NCBI GenBank assembly: GCA_030849075.1
Contig: JASAOO010003554.1
Location: forward strand, 1 to 64,000
Source: Zelonia costaricensis
Lineage: Eukaryota; Euglenozoa; Kinetoplastea; Trypanosomatida; Trypanosomatidae
Direction of reading: 5' to 3'
DNA: 64,000 nt
Both the position numbers and the translations under genes were made by a program. The notes beneath the pieces were generated by a model. The model was not told the DNA's origin, did no database searches, and saw nothing but the letters and a program-made list of their open reading frames with translations. Below are positions 29,752 through 38,616 of the stretch, one piece after another. Every line of letters begins with the position of its first letter. Positions within the stretch are counted from its first letter, which is position 1.

Positions 29752-30438
29752 TCACGCCTCCGCAGCACTGCCGGCAGGGGCTGGCGCCGTGCCCTCCTCC
29801 CCCGGCTGCCACCCCTCACACAGATCAACCCACTCGACCACGTTGGAGGCGTACTGCTCCAGCTCATCCGGTGTCACCTGGATGCCGGTGTTCGTCGTGC
29901 CCACAGCGGGGTACACGTGTGGGAAGCGCTTCATGGAGACGTCGAGGTAGACCTTCACGTTCTCGCCGAGCCCGAAGGGGCACACGCCCCCAGGCGGGAA
30001 GCCCGTGTACGGCTCCACCTCCTCCCACTTGAGCATCTTCGGCTGGCAGGCGAACTTCTCCTTGTACTTCTTTGGGTTCACCTTTGCGTCACCGGCCGCC
30101 ACGATGATCACAACGTTCGCGTCTGCCGGCGCACCGTCGGCCCCGCTCTCACCCGTCGGGGACCCCGCAGGCGACGTGCTGGCGCTGTCGGTGCCCTCCG
30201 CGCCGCCCTCCTGCTGCTGCTTGCGCATCTCCAGCACGCGCTTCTGGTGCGCCTTGGCCTCTGCCTTGCTCATCGCCTTCCTCTGCAGGTACGAGAGAGA
30301 CTTGGCGATGTGAGCGGGCTCGCAGTTCAGCCGCTGAGCCGCCAGCTCCACCGTTGCGCTGCTCTCGGCGAACTCTTGAATGCGGTCGATCAGGAAGGCC
30401 GCATTGCGGGCAATGAAGTACTTCTTGCACCGCTCCAT
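29752..30438 (-). CDS. YbaK/ProX-type aminoacyl-tRNA deacylase (trans-editing) domain protein
   Basis: 228 residues from the ATG at 30438 (MERCKKYFIARN). The upstream frame is CA-repeat translation and was rejected. The chain shows the YbaK family pattern: an N-terminal helix, CEPAHIAKSL with the conserved active-site lysine at 46, a strand NVVIIVAAGDAKVNPKKY (108-125), EEVEPYTGFPPGGVCPFG (139-156) with the conserved G-x-PPGG, then VKVYLDVSMKRFPHVY and a terminal GIQVTPDEL. Such enzymes hydrolyse misacylated tRNAs (for example Cys-tRNAPro or Ala-tRNAPro); which substrate applies here cannot be read from sequence. A charged/low-complexity insertion (about 54-106, Lys/Glu then Ser/Gly/Ala) separates the lysine motif from the next strand, unusual compared with the compact bacterial protein of about 155 residues. 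No clear targeting peptide is seen. Confidence 0.82.
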   Translation of the reverse strand: MERCKKYFIARNAAFLIDRIQEFAESSATVELAAQRLNCEPAHIAKSLSYLQRKAMSKAEAKAHQKRVLEMRKQQQEGGAEGTDSASTSPAGSPTGESGADGAPADANVVIIVAAGDAKVNPKKYKEKFACQPKMLKWEEVEPYTGFPPGGVCPFGLGENVKVYLDVSMKRFPHVYPAVGTTNTGIQVTPDELEQYASNVVEWVDLCEGWQPGEEGTAPAPAGSAAEA

Positions 30439-30474
30439 GATGGTCACGGCCGATGCTGGGATCCGTGTGTGTGG

Positions 30475-30512
<38 letters not shown>

Positions 30513-30938
30513 GAAGTGGCGGAGTGGGGAGGGGGGAGGCGCGGTAGCGGAGGAAAGCGCGGCTGAGTGGATAGAACACAGAAAAAAAAAGAGAAGAGTA
30601 GCGGGGAAGGGGCGATAAGGCGATCCTGCGCACGTGTACGTGGCGATGTGTGGCGATTGTGTGTGCGTGTGGCGATGAAGGATCAGCAGGGCGGGGAGGA
30701 GCGAGGGAGGAGGAGGAGGGGGGAGGCAAGGCATAAGCAGGTATGTGGAGAGAGAAGTCGGCAACGCGCCGCCGTTGCGGTCGCGCCGCAGGTGCACACA
30801 AGCACGCGCATTTGCGCTTGTGAGGGCAATGTGAAAGAAGCGTATACGCGTGCCCTAGTGTGTGCTTGTGTGTGAGAGAGGAGAGGGGTGGTCCAGGAGG
30901 GGTGGGGGAGACGGTTAGAGGGACGATAGCTGTGGCCG
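30439..30938. other. Intergenic region upstream of YbaK-like gene
   Basis: No gene. It contains a GT run at 30482-30509 and purine-rich plus-strand tracts after it (30509-30540 and 30690-30725), which on the minus strand are pyrimidine tracts suited to trans-splicing. Confidence 0.6.
30482..30509. repeat. (GT)14 microsatellite
   Basis: Perfect run 45 bases upstream of the YbaK-like start codon. Confidence 0.9.
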
Positions 30939-33900
30939 TCAGCAGCCGAGCCGAGCCAACGCCTTAGTGTACTTCGCGAACACGTCTGAGGTGCGAGCCG
31001 GCGTCACCACCACCGCACGGTACCGCTGACGTTGGTGTTGCCGCCCGCTCTCCGCGGCGGAGGCGCTGTGCTCTCCGAGCAGCGCTCCCGACGCGTACCG
31101 CGGCCGCTCTCGCTCTGGCGGCGCCGTGGCTGCCTCTTCTTCAGCGACGCCCTGCGCGTCGCGTGCGCGCGCGGCGTTGATCTTTGCCTTCGCCTGCTGC
31201 ACCACCGCCTGCACGCGCGGCGCGGCGGCGAGGGCGTCGTCTGGCATGAAGAAGCGCGCACCGAGCCGTGGGGGAGCGGTCGCTCGCCATTCGCCATCGC
31301 CCCCACCACGGCGGCCTCGGTGGTCGCCCCCACGACACAGCAGCTGCGCCTCGATCAGCGCGTGATGCACGGCGACAGCGCGGCGCCACTGCGCCGAGCC
31401 GGCGGCGCGGTGGTACGCGGCTGCGGCGGCAGGCGTCGGCTCGGCTCGCGGGGAGGTCGGAGGTGGCGGTGGCGGGGGCCTGCTGCCGACTTGCGCCGTC
31501 CACGCGTACGCCAGTTCGACGAGCAGCGGGTGGTGCAGGCCGTCCCACGCGTGCGCCGCAGCTGTGGCGGAGGGGGCGCTGTCTGCCCATGCCTGGCGCA
31601 GCGCTGCAGTGGCGGAGAGCAGCGTGAGCAGCAGGCGGGCAAGCGGAGCAGGCCCCAGGAGCTCGGCTGCCGCCGCCACGGAGGGTACCCCGCGTTGCGC
31701 GTCGTCCAGCAGAAGCCGCAGCATCGACCGCATACCATCAACGAGCTCCGCACGCGAGGCGACGGGGCACTGCTCGAGACTGCGCACATGGTAGCGGCAC
31801 AGCGACTCGACGACGCCGGCCAGGGCGTGGAGGTCGACAAAGGTGAGGCGGCCACCGCGCGGCGTCGAGGGCGGCGGTCCTGCGTTCGGTGGAGCCCGTG
31901 ACGCGGGCGCACTCGTGTGGGGCGCGGCGGCGGACGCGGACAGGCGAGCCCTGCTGCCCGTCAGCTCCACGCCGTCACGCGGCGAGCGATCCCAATGCAG
32001 CCCATCGGCTGCCGCTGCCGCCTCCTCCAGCTCATCGCCCAGCTCCACGCCGCCCGCATCGAGGTCGTCCCCATCGGCATCGCCATCGTCGGCGCCGTCA
32101 CCGCCCACCGCCGCCAGTGCCCTGTCGGCACCCGAGGCTGGTGTCGCAAGACGCAGGCGACGCCGTAGCAGCACCGACACGCTCTCCTGAAGCGCCCGCA
32201 TCAGCGCCGCATCGCCGTTCGCGTTTTCGGGCCTGCCCACAAGCGCGGCAACAACGAGCACGGCGTTGGGGTGGGCGCGGAGGTACTCCGAAAGCTGCGG
32301 TGTCAGGGCCGCGACGAGGCCGTCGTGCCACCACGCCAGCTTACTCAGCGCGCGCACTAGGAAGAGGAAGTCGACGGACTGCATCGTGAGCAGCGGCGCC
32401 GCGGCGCTCAACGACCGGGACGGCGACGGCGGTCGCGGCTGTAGCACGCGGGTGAGGGCCTCCGCGACGTGATGGAAGAGGTGTGCGTTGGCGATGGGGT
32501 GGTGAACGTCAACGCCGCGTGCGGGTTGACGCTCGCGTCGAGCGAGCCACGGCGTTGTGGGGTCCACGTCCCCATCCGAGTCCTCCAGCCCACGTCGACG
32601 GTCACCGTTGCTGCTGCCGCTCGCATCGGCGTCGCGACGGCCGTCATCGCGGTCCGGCCGCGCAATGACGGCGCGAGTCGAGACAGAAGCCGCCAGTCGC
32701 GCGAGCTGCGCCTGATAGCGCGCCATCGTGTCGAGCAGGTGTGCGTAGTTCGCCAACGTGAACGGCTCACCGCCACGGCTGAACCTGTCTGTCGGTGGTG
32801 CGGGAGAGGCCTCATCGCTGGTCGGCCCCGCCGCATCGCGTTCCACGACCACCGTGCTGCGATCGAGGTGCACCGCGATGGTGTCTGCCAGCGTCTCCAG
32901 CACTGCCTCGCCGTGCAGGAGTTGCTGCTGGGCAAGGAGGTGGAGAAGCAACAGTGCCGTCCCCGCGTCGACCCGGGCGACCTCGCGCGATAACCACCGC
33001 AGCAGCACGTGGCCAAGTCGCTCCGAGAGCGTTGGCGCCGCCGCTGCAGCTGCTGTAGCCGTCGCCGCCCCTGCCGCCCCACCCGCACGCCCACCGCCGT
33101 ACACCTCCGTGTCCACCGCGTACACGTCCAAGCGGTTTAGGGCGCTGATGACGGCAACGAGGCAGCGGTGGTCCGACATGAGCGACAGCGCGGCGGGGCT
33201 GTACACCACACACGACTCGGCAGGACCGGGAGATGCAGCAGCCGCCTCTTGTGTGAACCCGTGACCCTCTCCACCACCTCGACGGCGATGGGCGCCTGCA
33301 GAGGTCGACGGCGTGAGGCGCTCTACGACTTCCATCACGCACTGCGTCATGTCGCTGTACCTGTACCGCCACACCTTCTCCTCCAGCTCTATGCGGAGCT
33401 TCGCTCCACTGAAGTGCCGCAGGGTGTTGGTGTAGTGGGCCGAGAGCGCGAGCATGGCCTCGCGGGGCGCGTGCGGGTGCCTCGCTGAGGCCGGCAGCTC
33501 GTCCAGCTCGTCGCGGCGCGCCGGCGTGCGACGGCTGGCCTGTGCGCTGCGACCATCTTCAACACCATCACTGACACCACCGTCGGCGACCGACACGGCG
33601 CTGCTGTTGCCGACGCCCCTGCGGCCTCGACGCGCGGGCGCACGCGTCGCGTCGTCAGCGGCAGCGGCGCTTTCTGCCGGGCGGATCGGCCGCGACGGGC
33701 CGGCGCCGATCGCGCTGTCGTGACTCAGCTGTTGGAAGGCGAGGGCCAGGTCGGAGAGCGACATGACGGAGGCAGAGGAGGCTGCGGGTGCCGACGCGGA
33801 AGTAGGCGACGGCGGCGCCACGCCACACGCGGTTCGTGCAGCGAGACCTCCCCTGCCCCCGCTTCCGCCGCTGGGGTGTGCTGTGGCAAACGAGCGGCAT

Positions 33901-34052
33901 GCGGTGAGCGGGGCGACATGCAAACAGCGCGTAGCGGCTGCGCTCGCCTTGAGCGTGGCCGGTGCGGCGTCTGCGACGCGTCGCACCGCGGCGGCCGCGT
34001 GTGGCAGAGCTTCGGTGCCCTGGACCGCCGAGATGAGGCGTGCCCGATGCAT
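30939..34052 (-). CDS. Unknown, probably mitochondrial, helical protein
   Basis: 1037 residues from the ATG at 34052. This start gives MHRARLISAVQGTEALPHAAAAVRR and further Arg/Ala/Ser-rich sequence through SFATAHPSG, a good mitochondrial targeting candidate. An in-frame ATG at 34199 would add a less typical leader. After a Ser/Ala/Arg-rich linker the chain contains amphipathic helices (MSLSDLALAFQQLS, HYTNTLRHFSGAKLRIELEEKVWRY, VDFLFLVRALSKLAWW, LADTIAVHL, FVDLHALAGVVESLCRY), separated by low-complexity stretches. The helix pairs recall alpha-helical repeat proteins of the FASTK/RAP or PPR type found in trypanosomatid mitochondrial RNA machinery, but no repeat signature or RAP domain could be confirmed, so function is unassigned. 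Confidence 0.65.
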   Translation of the reverse strand: MHRARLISAVQGTEALPHAAAAVRRVADAAPATLKASAAATRCLHVAPLTACRSFATAHPSGGSGGRGGLAARTACGVAPPSPTSASAPAASSASVMSLSDLALAFQQLSHDSAIGAGPSRPIRPAESAAAADDATRAPARRGRRGVGNSSAVSVADGGVSDGVEDGRSAQASRRTPARRDELDELPASARHPHAPREAMLALSAHYTNTLRHFSGAKLRIELEEKVWRYRYSDMTQCVMEVVERLTPSTSAGAHRRRGGGEGHGFTQEAAAASPGPAESCVVYSPAALSLMSDHRCLVAVISALNRLDVYAVDTEVYGGGRAGGAAGAATATAAAAAAPTLSERLGHVLLRWLSREVARVDAGTALLLLHLLAQQQLLHGEAVLETLADTIAVHLDRSTVVVERDAAGPTSDEASPAPPTDRFSRGGEPFTLANYAHLLDTMARYQAQLARLAASVSTRAVIARPDRDDGRRDADASGSSNGDRRRGLEDSDGDVDPTTPWLARRERQPARGVDVHHPIANAHLFHHVAEALTRVLQPRPPSPSRSLSAAAPLLTMQSVDFLFLVRALSKLAWWHDGLVAALTPQLSEYLRAHPNAVLVVAALVGRPENANGDAALMRALQESVSVLLRRRLRLATPASGADRALAAVGGDGADDGDADGDDLDAGGVELGDELEEAAAAADGLHWDRSPRDGVELTGSRARLSASAAAPHTSAPASRAPPNAGPPPSTPRGGRLTFVDLHALAGVVESLCRYHVRSLEQCPVASRAELVDGMRSMLRLLLDDAQRGVPSVAAAAELLGPAPLARLLLTLLSATAALRQAWADSAPSATAAAHAWDGLHHPLLVELAYAWTAQVGSRPPPPPPPTSPRAEPTPAAAAAYHRAAGSAQWRRAVAVHHALIEAQLLCRGGDHRGRRGGGDGEWRATAPPRLGARFFMPDDALAAAPRVQAVVQQAKAKINAARARDAQGVAEEEAATAPPERERPRYASGALLGEHSASAAESGRQHQRQRYRAVVVTPARTSDVFAKYTKALARLGC

Positions 34053-34988
34053 TCGACTTCGATGCGGAGTGCGGTCAACGGGTGCTGTTTGTGGGCGCGG
34101 GCCCGTCCGGCAATCAGTGCTGATGGAGTCCGTACTGATGAGGTAAAGAAGGGCACACCAACCGACAGAGGCAGGGCGGCGGAGGGAGGAGTGGTGCATG
34201 GGTCAGTGGAGGGGACATTCATGGATCGGAGGAGGGGGCGGGTGGGCGAAGAAGAAGACGTGTGAGGTGTCATGGACGCACAGGTAGCCTAGCTGCGCAG
34301 CTTCCACGTGCTCCTCCCTCTCACCCCTTGCTCACTCCGCCCCCCCCCTCCTCTCTCACGCTGATGCGCGTCCCCCGACACGACGCGCTGGAGAGACACG
34401 AGTGCCGTTGGGTTGGGGTCGAGGTGAGCTGGCTGATGTCCGTCGAGGTGGGGACGCTGTGGACTCGCCTGTACGGCGCACATAACAAGGGATGGAGAGC
34501 TGCTGACAAGGTCCATAAGTTCCTTTCACTTCATACAAACTGGTATAGGACACTTGGTTCCATGAAACTGAGGTCAGCGGAAGAGTGTGATAGGGAAGAA
34601 GGGGGGAGGGGGGGCGGAGCTGAAAGAGCGGAGTCACGAGCTACTGTACATCGGTGTGTGCATGTGCACCTCCGTGCGTGTATGTGTGTGTGCGTGTGTG
34701 GTGCGTGGTGTGTGGTGTGGGTGCAGACCTACCCGCTTATTGATAACACACGTACACGCACACGCACACACACACAAGCGGACACACACACACACACACA
34801 CACACGCAAACATCCGCATAGAAGAAGGGGGAGAAGGGGAAGATAGAGAAACAACACGCTGAGGCAACTGTCACTACAGGGAACCATGCCAGCGCACGTG
34901 ACGGCGTTGGGGGATAACGAGCGACGACGACGACGATGTTTGCGTTGATGTCTGTGTGTGTGTGTGTGTAAGTATGTCTGTGTACACG
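34053..34988. other. Intergenic region
   Basis: No supported gene. It contains a short pyrimidine-rich plus-strand segment at 34311-34360, a purine-rich segment at 34590-34630, a CA run at 34782-34805 and a GT run at about 34953-34968. Confidence 0.55.
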
Positions 34989-36518
34989 TCACACCTCCGC
35001 CAGCTGCCGCCCAGGTGCGCAGAGGATGAGGCGACTCTGGTCTATCTGCGTCAGCGACGTCGGCGGCACGCGCACGTACGGCGCCGGTAGCAGCGCATCC
35101 ACCCTACGAAATCGTGCGAGCTGCGTGGCGACGACGTTGTCAAGCGGCGAGGGGACAAACTCACTGAGGCTGCTGCTCGACCCCGCCGCCGCCGCGCTGC
35201 CGGCAACACCCACACCAGCTCCACCGGTCAAGGCAGAGGCGGCGACCGACGATCCGCGGCCGTCCACGATGCTCTCGTTCCCGTTCGCCGAGCCCGCTGC
35301 GGCGGCGGTGGCGGCGGCGGGAGTGGCGGTGGAGGCGACGGCCTGCGCTTTGGCCTGGTCGGCGGCTGCCTCGATGGCGCGCCGGAGCCGCGTCAGCGCC
35401 TGTGACGGCGCGGACACGTGCCGGTACGGGCATACGACGTGTGCCCCAACGAGTGTCGTGTCCACGTCGCTGATGCCGATCACAAGCGTGCGAACGTGCG
35501 GTGCCAGACCCCCCACCGACGCGGATGTCGCCGCCCGGGTGACGGAGGCGCGTGTGTTCGCAAGGACGGGTCCCATGATGCGCTGGTAGAGGTGCTCCGC
35601 TAGGCGGTACGGCCGACTGCGCACAGCGGCACTGCCGAGCGTCTTGCGGGAAGCGACGATGTCGAGCACGATGTTCACACGCAGCCCCGGCGCGAACCCC
35701 GTTGGCGACGTCCCCGTCCCTGCAGCATCGTCGTCCGCGCCGTTTGGCGGCACGTGGAGGTCGGCTGCTTCGGGCCCAGGGCGAGGTCCCGGCCACGCCT
35801 CCCGCAGCGCGCGGCACACATTGAGGACGCGCTGCCGCTCGTGCCGCTCCGCCGCCACCGCCGTCGCCGTGGTCGCCCCGCTGGCGTTGGAGGCGGTGCC
35901 GTCATCAGCACTCGCCGCACCGCCTCCACCTCCGCCACCGGCACCGTTCGGGCTGGAGGCGGTGGTTCCGTGGCCGGCGGCCGCTGCCGCCTCGCGCCGC
36001 GATGCCGCCGCCATAGCCGCGAGCACAGAGGCCGTCGCCGCGGCGGGCAGCGCGAGGGGGCCGCTGAGTCCGCTGCCGCCGCCGTCCCGCAGCACATCCG
36101 CCATCTGCTCCTCGCTCGAGAGGGAGTGGAAGTACGCGCAGCTCACGTCGTAGTGTCGCTGGGCCTCCCGCATCATCGCCCGCACCCGCTTCTCGAGCTT
36201 GGTCTGCGCCGCCGCCTCGGAGGTGAAGAAGGAGAGCGTGTACTGCCCGTAGACCCAGATGGAGTTGTCAGGGGAGCAGAGCAGCTGATCCGGCTGATCG
36301 GCAAACACGCAGAAGGGCGACGCCGCCGCGCCGACGGAGGCCGCGGTGATGGCACTCGCTGCCGACGCCGCCGCCGCCGCCCCGCCCCCTGCCGCCGCGG
36401 ACATCGCCCTCGACGCCCGTTTCAGAGACGACATCGCCGCCGCGGCGATCGTCACGTGCGGCGTGCCGCCGGTCGCACCACCGATCGCCGGCAAACGCAC
36501 ACCGGCAGAGGACGCCAT
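34989..36518 (-). CDS. Unknown conserved-looking protein
   Basis: 509 residues from the ATG at 36518 (MASSAGVRLPAIGG). The longer frame upstream is Thr-His repeat translation and was rejected. After an Ala/Gly-rich stretch (about 20-70) comes a compact region SPFCVFADQPDQLLCSPDNS then IWVYGQYTLSFFTSEAAAQTKLEKRVRAMM, with mixed strands and helices. Later blocks look structured too: ERQRVLNVCRALREAWPG, LRVNIVLDIVASRKTLG, PYRLAEHLYQRIMGPV, VRTLVIGISDVDTTLVGAHVVCPYRHV and a C-terminal DNVVATQLARFRRVDALLPAPYV. These sit between Ala/Gly/Ser-rich linkers. No family was recognised. Real-gene status is supported by regular third-position GC bias and by structured blocks spread over the whole frame. 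Confidence 0.65.
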   Translation of the reverse strand: MASSAGVRLPAIGGATGGTPHVTIAAAAMSSLKRASRAMSAAAGGGAAAAASAASAITAASVGAAASPFCVFADQPDQLLCSPDNSIWVYGQYTLSFFTSEAAAQTKLEKRVRAMMREAQRHYDVSCAYFHSLSSEEQMADVLRDGGGSGLSGPLALPAAATASVLAAMAAASRREAAAAAGHGTTASSPNGAGGGGGGGAASADDGTASNASGATTATAVAAERHERQRVLNVCRALREAWPGPRPGPEAADLHVPPNGADDDAAGTGTSPTGFAPGLRVNIVLDIVASRKTLGSAAVRSRPYRLAEHLYQRIMGPVLANTRASVTRAATSASVGGLAPHVRTLVIGISDVDTTLVGAHVVCPYRHVSAPSQALTRLRRAIEAAADQAKAQAVASTATPAAATAAAAGSANGNESIVDGRGSSVAASALTGGAGVGVAGSAAAAGSSSSLSEFVPSPLDNVVATQLARFRRVDALLPAPYVRVPPTSLTQIDQSRLILCAPGRQLAEV

Positions 36519-37529
36519 CCACCCACGACGTAGGCGCGTGTGTTTGTGTGTGGATGTCCGTCCGCGTACGTGTGTATGCGTGTGTGTGTGTGTGCGTGTG
36601 GGTGTATCTGTGGAATGCGGCTGGGTTGGGGGCTCAAAGGGCTGAAGTGTCGACAAATGCTCGCACACGTGTTTGTTTGCTTGTGAATGCGCGTCAGGTG
36701 TGTGTATGTGTGGGGGAGGGGGGGTTGTCATGGAGGACGAAGGGGCAGGGCAGTAGAGGCGGGGAGACGAAGAAGCCATTGCCGAGGTGAATAGGTCCAT
36801 CACGCCGAGGGATGTCTGGTGGACGTTGCAGTCCCGATTAAAGGCAAGACGCGACAACGCGAGGACGGCGGCGCTACAGCGCCAGTGGCGCCGCGAGCGA
36901 CATGCGCTGATCGCCTTCGCGCCGCTTCCATGCTCATACAAGCACCTGCGGCCGCACGCGTCTGCGCTGTAGGCGAATACGGCTCAGTTCAACGTGTTAC
37001 TACTGTGAGGGGTGCGGTGAAGAGGAAGAGAAGGCGACTGGTGTGCTCGGGCACGTCAGGGGAAGCCGAAGGGGGCAAGAGGGGGGGGTTGAGGGGTGGC
37101 ACTGGCGCCGGCATCCGCGTGCCCTCCTCCCCGCTCCCCCCTCCCTCGCTCCTCCTTCGCTGTACCCATGGAAGTGTGAGTGACGGAGCCCCGCACACGG
37201 CTCGGCCGGCAGCACAGTTGAATAAAGGGCCTCGATGCTATTGGAAGAGGAGGGGGGCGAGGTGTTCGGTGATCGAGTGGAGGAGGTAGGCAGGCGCTGC
37301 ACACGGCGTCCCGTCCACTGCTAGATAACAGTACACGAACGCTGATGGTTACAGTACCGCATGCGTGTGCGTACGTGCGTGTGTGTGTGGATGGAGAAGA
37401 GAGAGGCACCAACACACAGCACAGCGACCTCCCCCCACCCCCACCTTTCAAGAGCCCACCCACGCCATCACACACAGACACACCCGCACGGCCGCACGGC
37501 CGCACACTGATACCTGCGTGACGCCCAGC
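36519..37529. other. Intergenic region
   Basis: No supported gene. The first 120 bases carry interrupted GT repeats (about 36537-36605). A purine-rich plus-strand segment at 36712-36780 could serve as the splice pyrimidine tract of the gene ending at 34989. The rest would be the 3' flank of COX17. Confidence 0.55.
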
Positions 37530-37766
37530 TCACATCTTCTTCGTGTTCCTCTTCAGCGCGTCCACCTCCTCCGCGCTGAACCCCTCCCTCAGCAGACACG
37601 CGTAGAAGCCCTCGATCTCCTTCTCACACTCGTCCATGTTGCGCAGCAGCGTGCACTCATCGCGGGCGCGGCGCTCCTGCGGGCAGGCGCAGCAGATCTT
37701 GCAGCTCGGAGTCGACTTGGTGGCGGGTGCGGCAGGTGGAGTAGCGGTGGAGATGCTGTTGCCCAT
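37530..37766 (-). CDS. COX17: Cytochrome c oxidase copper chaperone COX17
   Basis: 78 residues, close to the usual 60-75 of the family. It delivers Cu(I) to SCO1 and COX11 in the mitochondrial intermembrane space for cytochrome c oxidase assembly. The signature is complete: CCAC-P with copper-binding Cys25 and Cys26, then the twin CX9C helices Cys28-Cys38 and Cys47-Cys57 (expected disulfides 28-57 and 38-47), and ERRARDEC between them. The ATG at 37766 was chosen because it starts a short Ser/Thr/Pro/Ala leader directly before the conserved core; the longer upstream frame is Arg/Pro/His-rich and unlike any targeting signal. An oddity is the N-terminus MGNSIS, which fits the N-myristoylation pattern (Gly2, Ser6). 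The gene is short enough to be missed by length-based prediction. Confidence 0.9.
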   Translation of the reverse strand: MGNSISTATPPAAPATKSTPSCKICCACPQERRARDECTLLRNMDECEKEIEGFYACLLREGFSAEEVDALKRNTKKM

Positions 37767-37793
37767 AGTTGCAGTAGGACGCTGACGTCGATG

Positions 37794-37825
37794 CTGGTAG
37801 GGGGGTTGGTGGGTAGGTGGGAGGG
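37794..37825 (-). promoter_or_regulatory. Candidate trans-splice acceptor for COX17 mRNA
   Basis: Read on the minus strand, a C-rich pyrimidine tract (complement of 37796-37825) ends in AG at 37795-37794. This would leave a 5' UTR of about 27 bases before the COX17 ATG. Confidence 0.4.
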
Positions 37826-38348
37826 CCCGTTCGAGGTGCGCCGTGGCTGAACGCTCGTGTGAGGGACTTCGATGCCGTGCGGGCTGGGGCGTAAGTGGGA
37901 GGTGGGTGGGTGGGGAAGCTGGGGGATAACAAGGGTGGCGTGGAGGCAGGGTGACAGCCAGACGCAGCGAGGTGTGAGGGCAGTGGCGGCTTTGTTGATG
38001 TGTGCGTGCGTATGCACAATAGCGCGTAGAAGCGAGTGGAAGAACAGGAGTCGCACGGAGGGTCGGCAGCGAGACATTAAGTAGAAGCGACGACGTGCCC
38101 ACCTCGACTGTACCTGAGGCGGGCACTGCGCCATGAAACAGGGGAGACGGCGCTGCGCGAGAAGCGCGTCATGCCTCCACTTCAGCAAGAACGCAAACCT
38201 TGTGAACCCCCCTCCCTGGTCTGCTGTTCTCCGCCTCCGCCTCGCTCTCTTCCTCATCCGCCCCCCGACGGCGGTGACACGCAACCCTGGACCGTCCCTG
38301 CAGCGCTGCATTCATCAACTGTGTGCGCATGCTCGCGGCAACGACCTC

Positions 38349-38376
<28 letters not shown>
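38349..38376. repeat. (CA)14 microsatellite
   Basis: Perfect run in the COX17 upstream region. Confidence 0.9.
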
Positions 38377-38381
<5 letters not shown>

Positions 38382-38616
38382 ATGAATACTTCATGAACGT
38401 AAAGGGGATATTAGCACGCCCACACGAACCAGAAATTACGCGGGGTGACGCACACAGAAGAGAAGAACGCCGGAGAAGGGAGGAGACGCGAGGCGTGTGT
38501 CATCGATGCCGCACCCACGCACCCACGCACGCACGCACAACCACACACACGCGTACCTACGTACGCATCACCTGCTCTCGCCTACCCTCCACAGCACTCC
38601 CTGCCCTCCGTACACC

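Larger units (their letters stand above)
37767..38616. other. Intergenic region upstream of COX17
   Basis: No supported gene. It contains a candidate splice acceptor at 37794-37825 and a CA run at 38349-38376, plus interrupted CA/CCACG repeats near 38515-38555. Confidence 0.6.
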
